DNA of 7,020 bases from positions 1 to 7,020 of the forward strand of contig JASHTE010000018.1 of NCBI GenBank assembly GCA_030040695.1, read 5' to 3'. Below, piece by piece: positions 6,958-7,020 of the stretch. Each line of letters opens with the position of its first letter. Position 1 is the first letter of the stretch. The notes below the pieces were generated by a model. It was not told where the DNA came from, did not search any database, and saw nothing but the letters and a program-made list of their open reading frames with translations. The translations under genes were made by a program, and so were the position numbers. This DNA is from Vulcanimicrobiota bacterium. GTDB taxonomy: Bacteria > Vulcanimicrobiota > Vulcanimicrobiia > Vulcanimicrobiales > Vulcanimicrobiaceae.

Positions 6958-7020
6958 TCAGGCGCGCCGCAGCCGCGTTCCCGACTCCTGTACCGGCATC
7001 GTCTGATGCGTCGGAACGAT
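6958..7020 (-). CDS. Possible C-terminal tail of a leftward gene (partial, low confidence)
   Basis: Read on the minus strand from the window edge, one frame is open for 20 codons and ends with TGA at 6958-6960: IVPTHQTMPVQESGTRLRRA. Sixteen of its 20 sense codons end in G or C and it avoids rare arginine codons, unlike at least one competing frame. It would be tail-to-tail with DUF1501, with a 3-base gap. I do not recognise the peptide, and open frames of this length are common by chance in GC-rich DNA. If it is not a gene, positions 6955-7020 are plain intergenic sequence with no visible terminator. Confidence 0.2.
   Translation of the reverse strand: MVPTHQTMPVQESGTRLRRA

Noticed and set aside
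6955..6975. GC-rich short palindromes (GCCTCAGGC, GGCGCGCC) after DUF1501 as a terminator
   Set aside because: The stems are only 3-4 bp and no T-run follows; such short palindromes are common at this GC content.
1..7020. CRISPR arrays, tRNA or rRNA genes, insertion sequences, toxin-antitoxin or phage-defence genes
   Set aside because: No spaced direct repeats, cloverleaf-like segments, terminal inverted repeats or transposase motifs were seen, and nearly all the DNA is explained by five ordinary genes.

Overview
The window is GC-rich (roughly 60% or a little above by eye) and almost fully coding. It carries a TonB-dependent outer-membrane receptor, so it comes from a diderm bacterium. It also has a biotin-dependent acyl-CoA carboxyltransferase of the methylcrotonyl-CoA type and an uncharacterised DUF1800/DUF1501 pair. 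This mix suits a free-living heterotroph with a large genome. Lineages such as Eremiobacterota, Gemmatimonadota, Acidobacteriota or a proteobacterium are all possible; no rRNA or other marker is present to decide.

Layout, left to right. Positions 1-2135 (+) hold the C-terminal 710 residues of a large TonB-dependent receptor whose start lies outside the window. Positions 2151-2185 form a perfect 16-bp hairpin that probably terminates transcription from both sides. Positions 2192-2599 (-) encode a short AraC-type DNA-binding protein without a sensor domain. Positions 2620 to about 4167 (-) encode a methylcrotonyl-CoA carboxylase beta-type carboxyltransferase, immediately upstream of the AraC gene in transcription order. 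A short divergent gap (about 4168-4252) separates this from a rightward pair: DUF1800 (4253-5740) and DUF1501 (5737-6954), overlapping by ATGA. The last 66 bases hold no clear gene; a possible 20-residue C-terminus of a leftward gene is listed at low confidence.

There are three transcription units: the receptor (rightward), carboxyltransferase-AraC (leftward, convergent with the receptor), and DUF1800-DUF1501 (rightward, divergent from the carboxyltransferase). The carboxyltransferase would act in leucine/isovalerate breakdown, but its biotin carboxylase partner and other leucine-pathway genes are not in the window. The DUF1800/DUF1501 pair is a recurrent bacterial two-gene unit of unknown function.

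No CRISPR array, mobile element, tRNA, rRNA or clearly new multi-gene system was found. The points most worth a second look are the five cysteine pairs in the receptor, the double Cys-to-Ser change in the carboxyltransferase glycine-rich loops, the orphan carboxyltransferase next to a stand-alone AraC domain, and the unclear export route of the DUF1800/DUF1501 pair.
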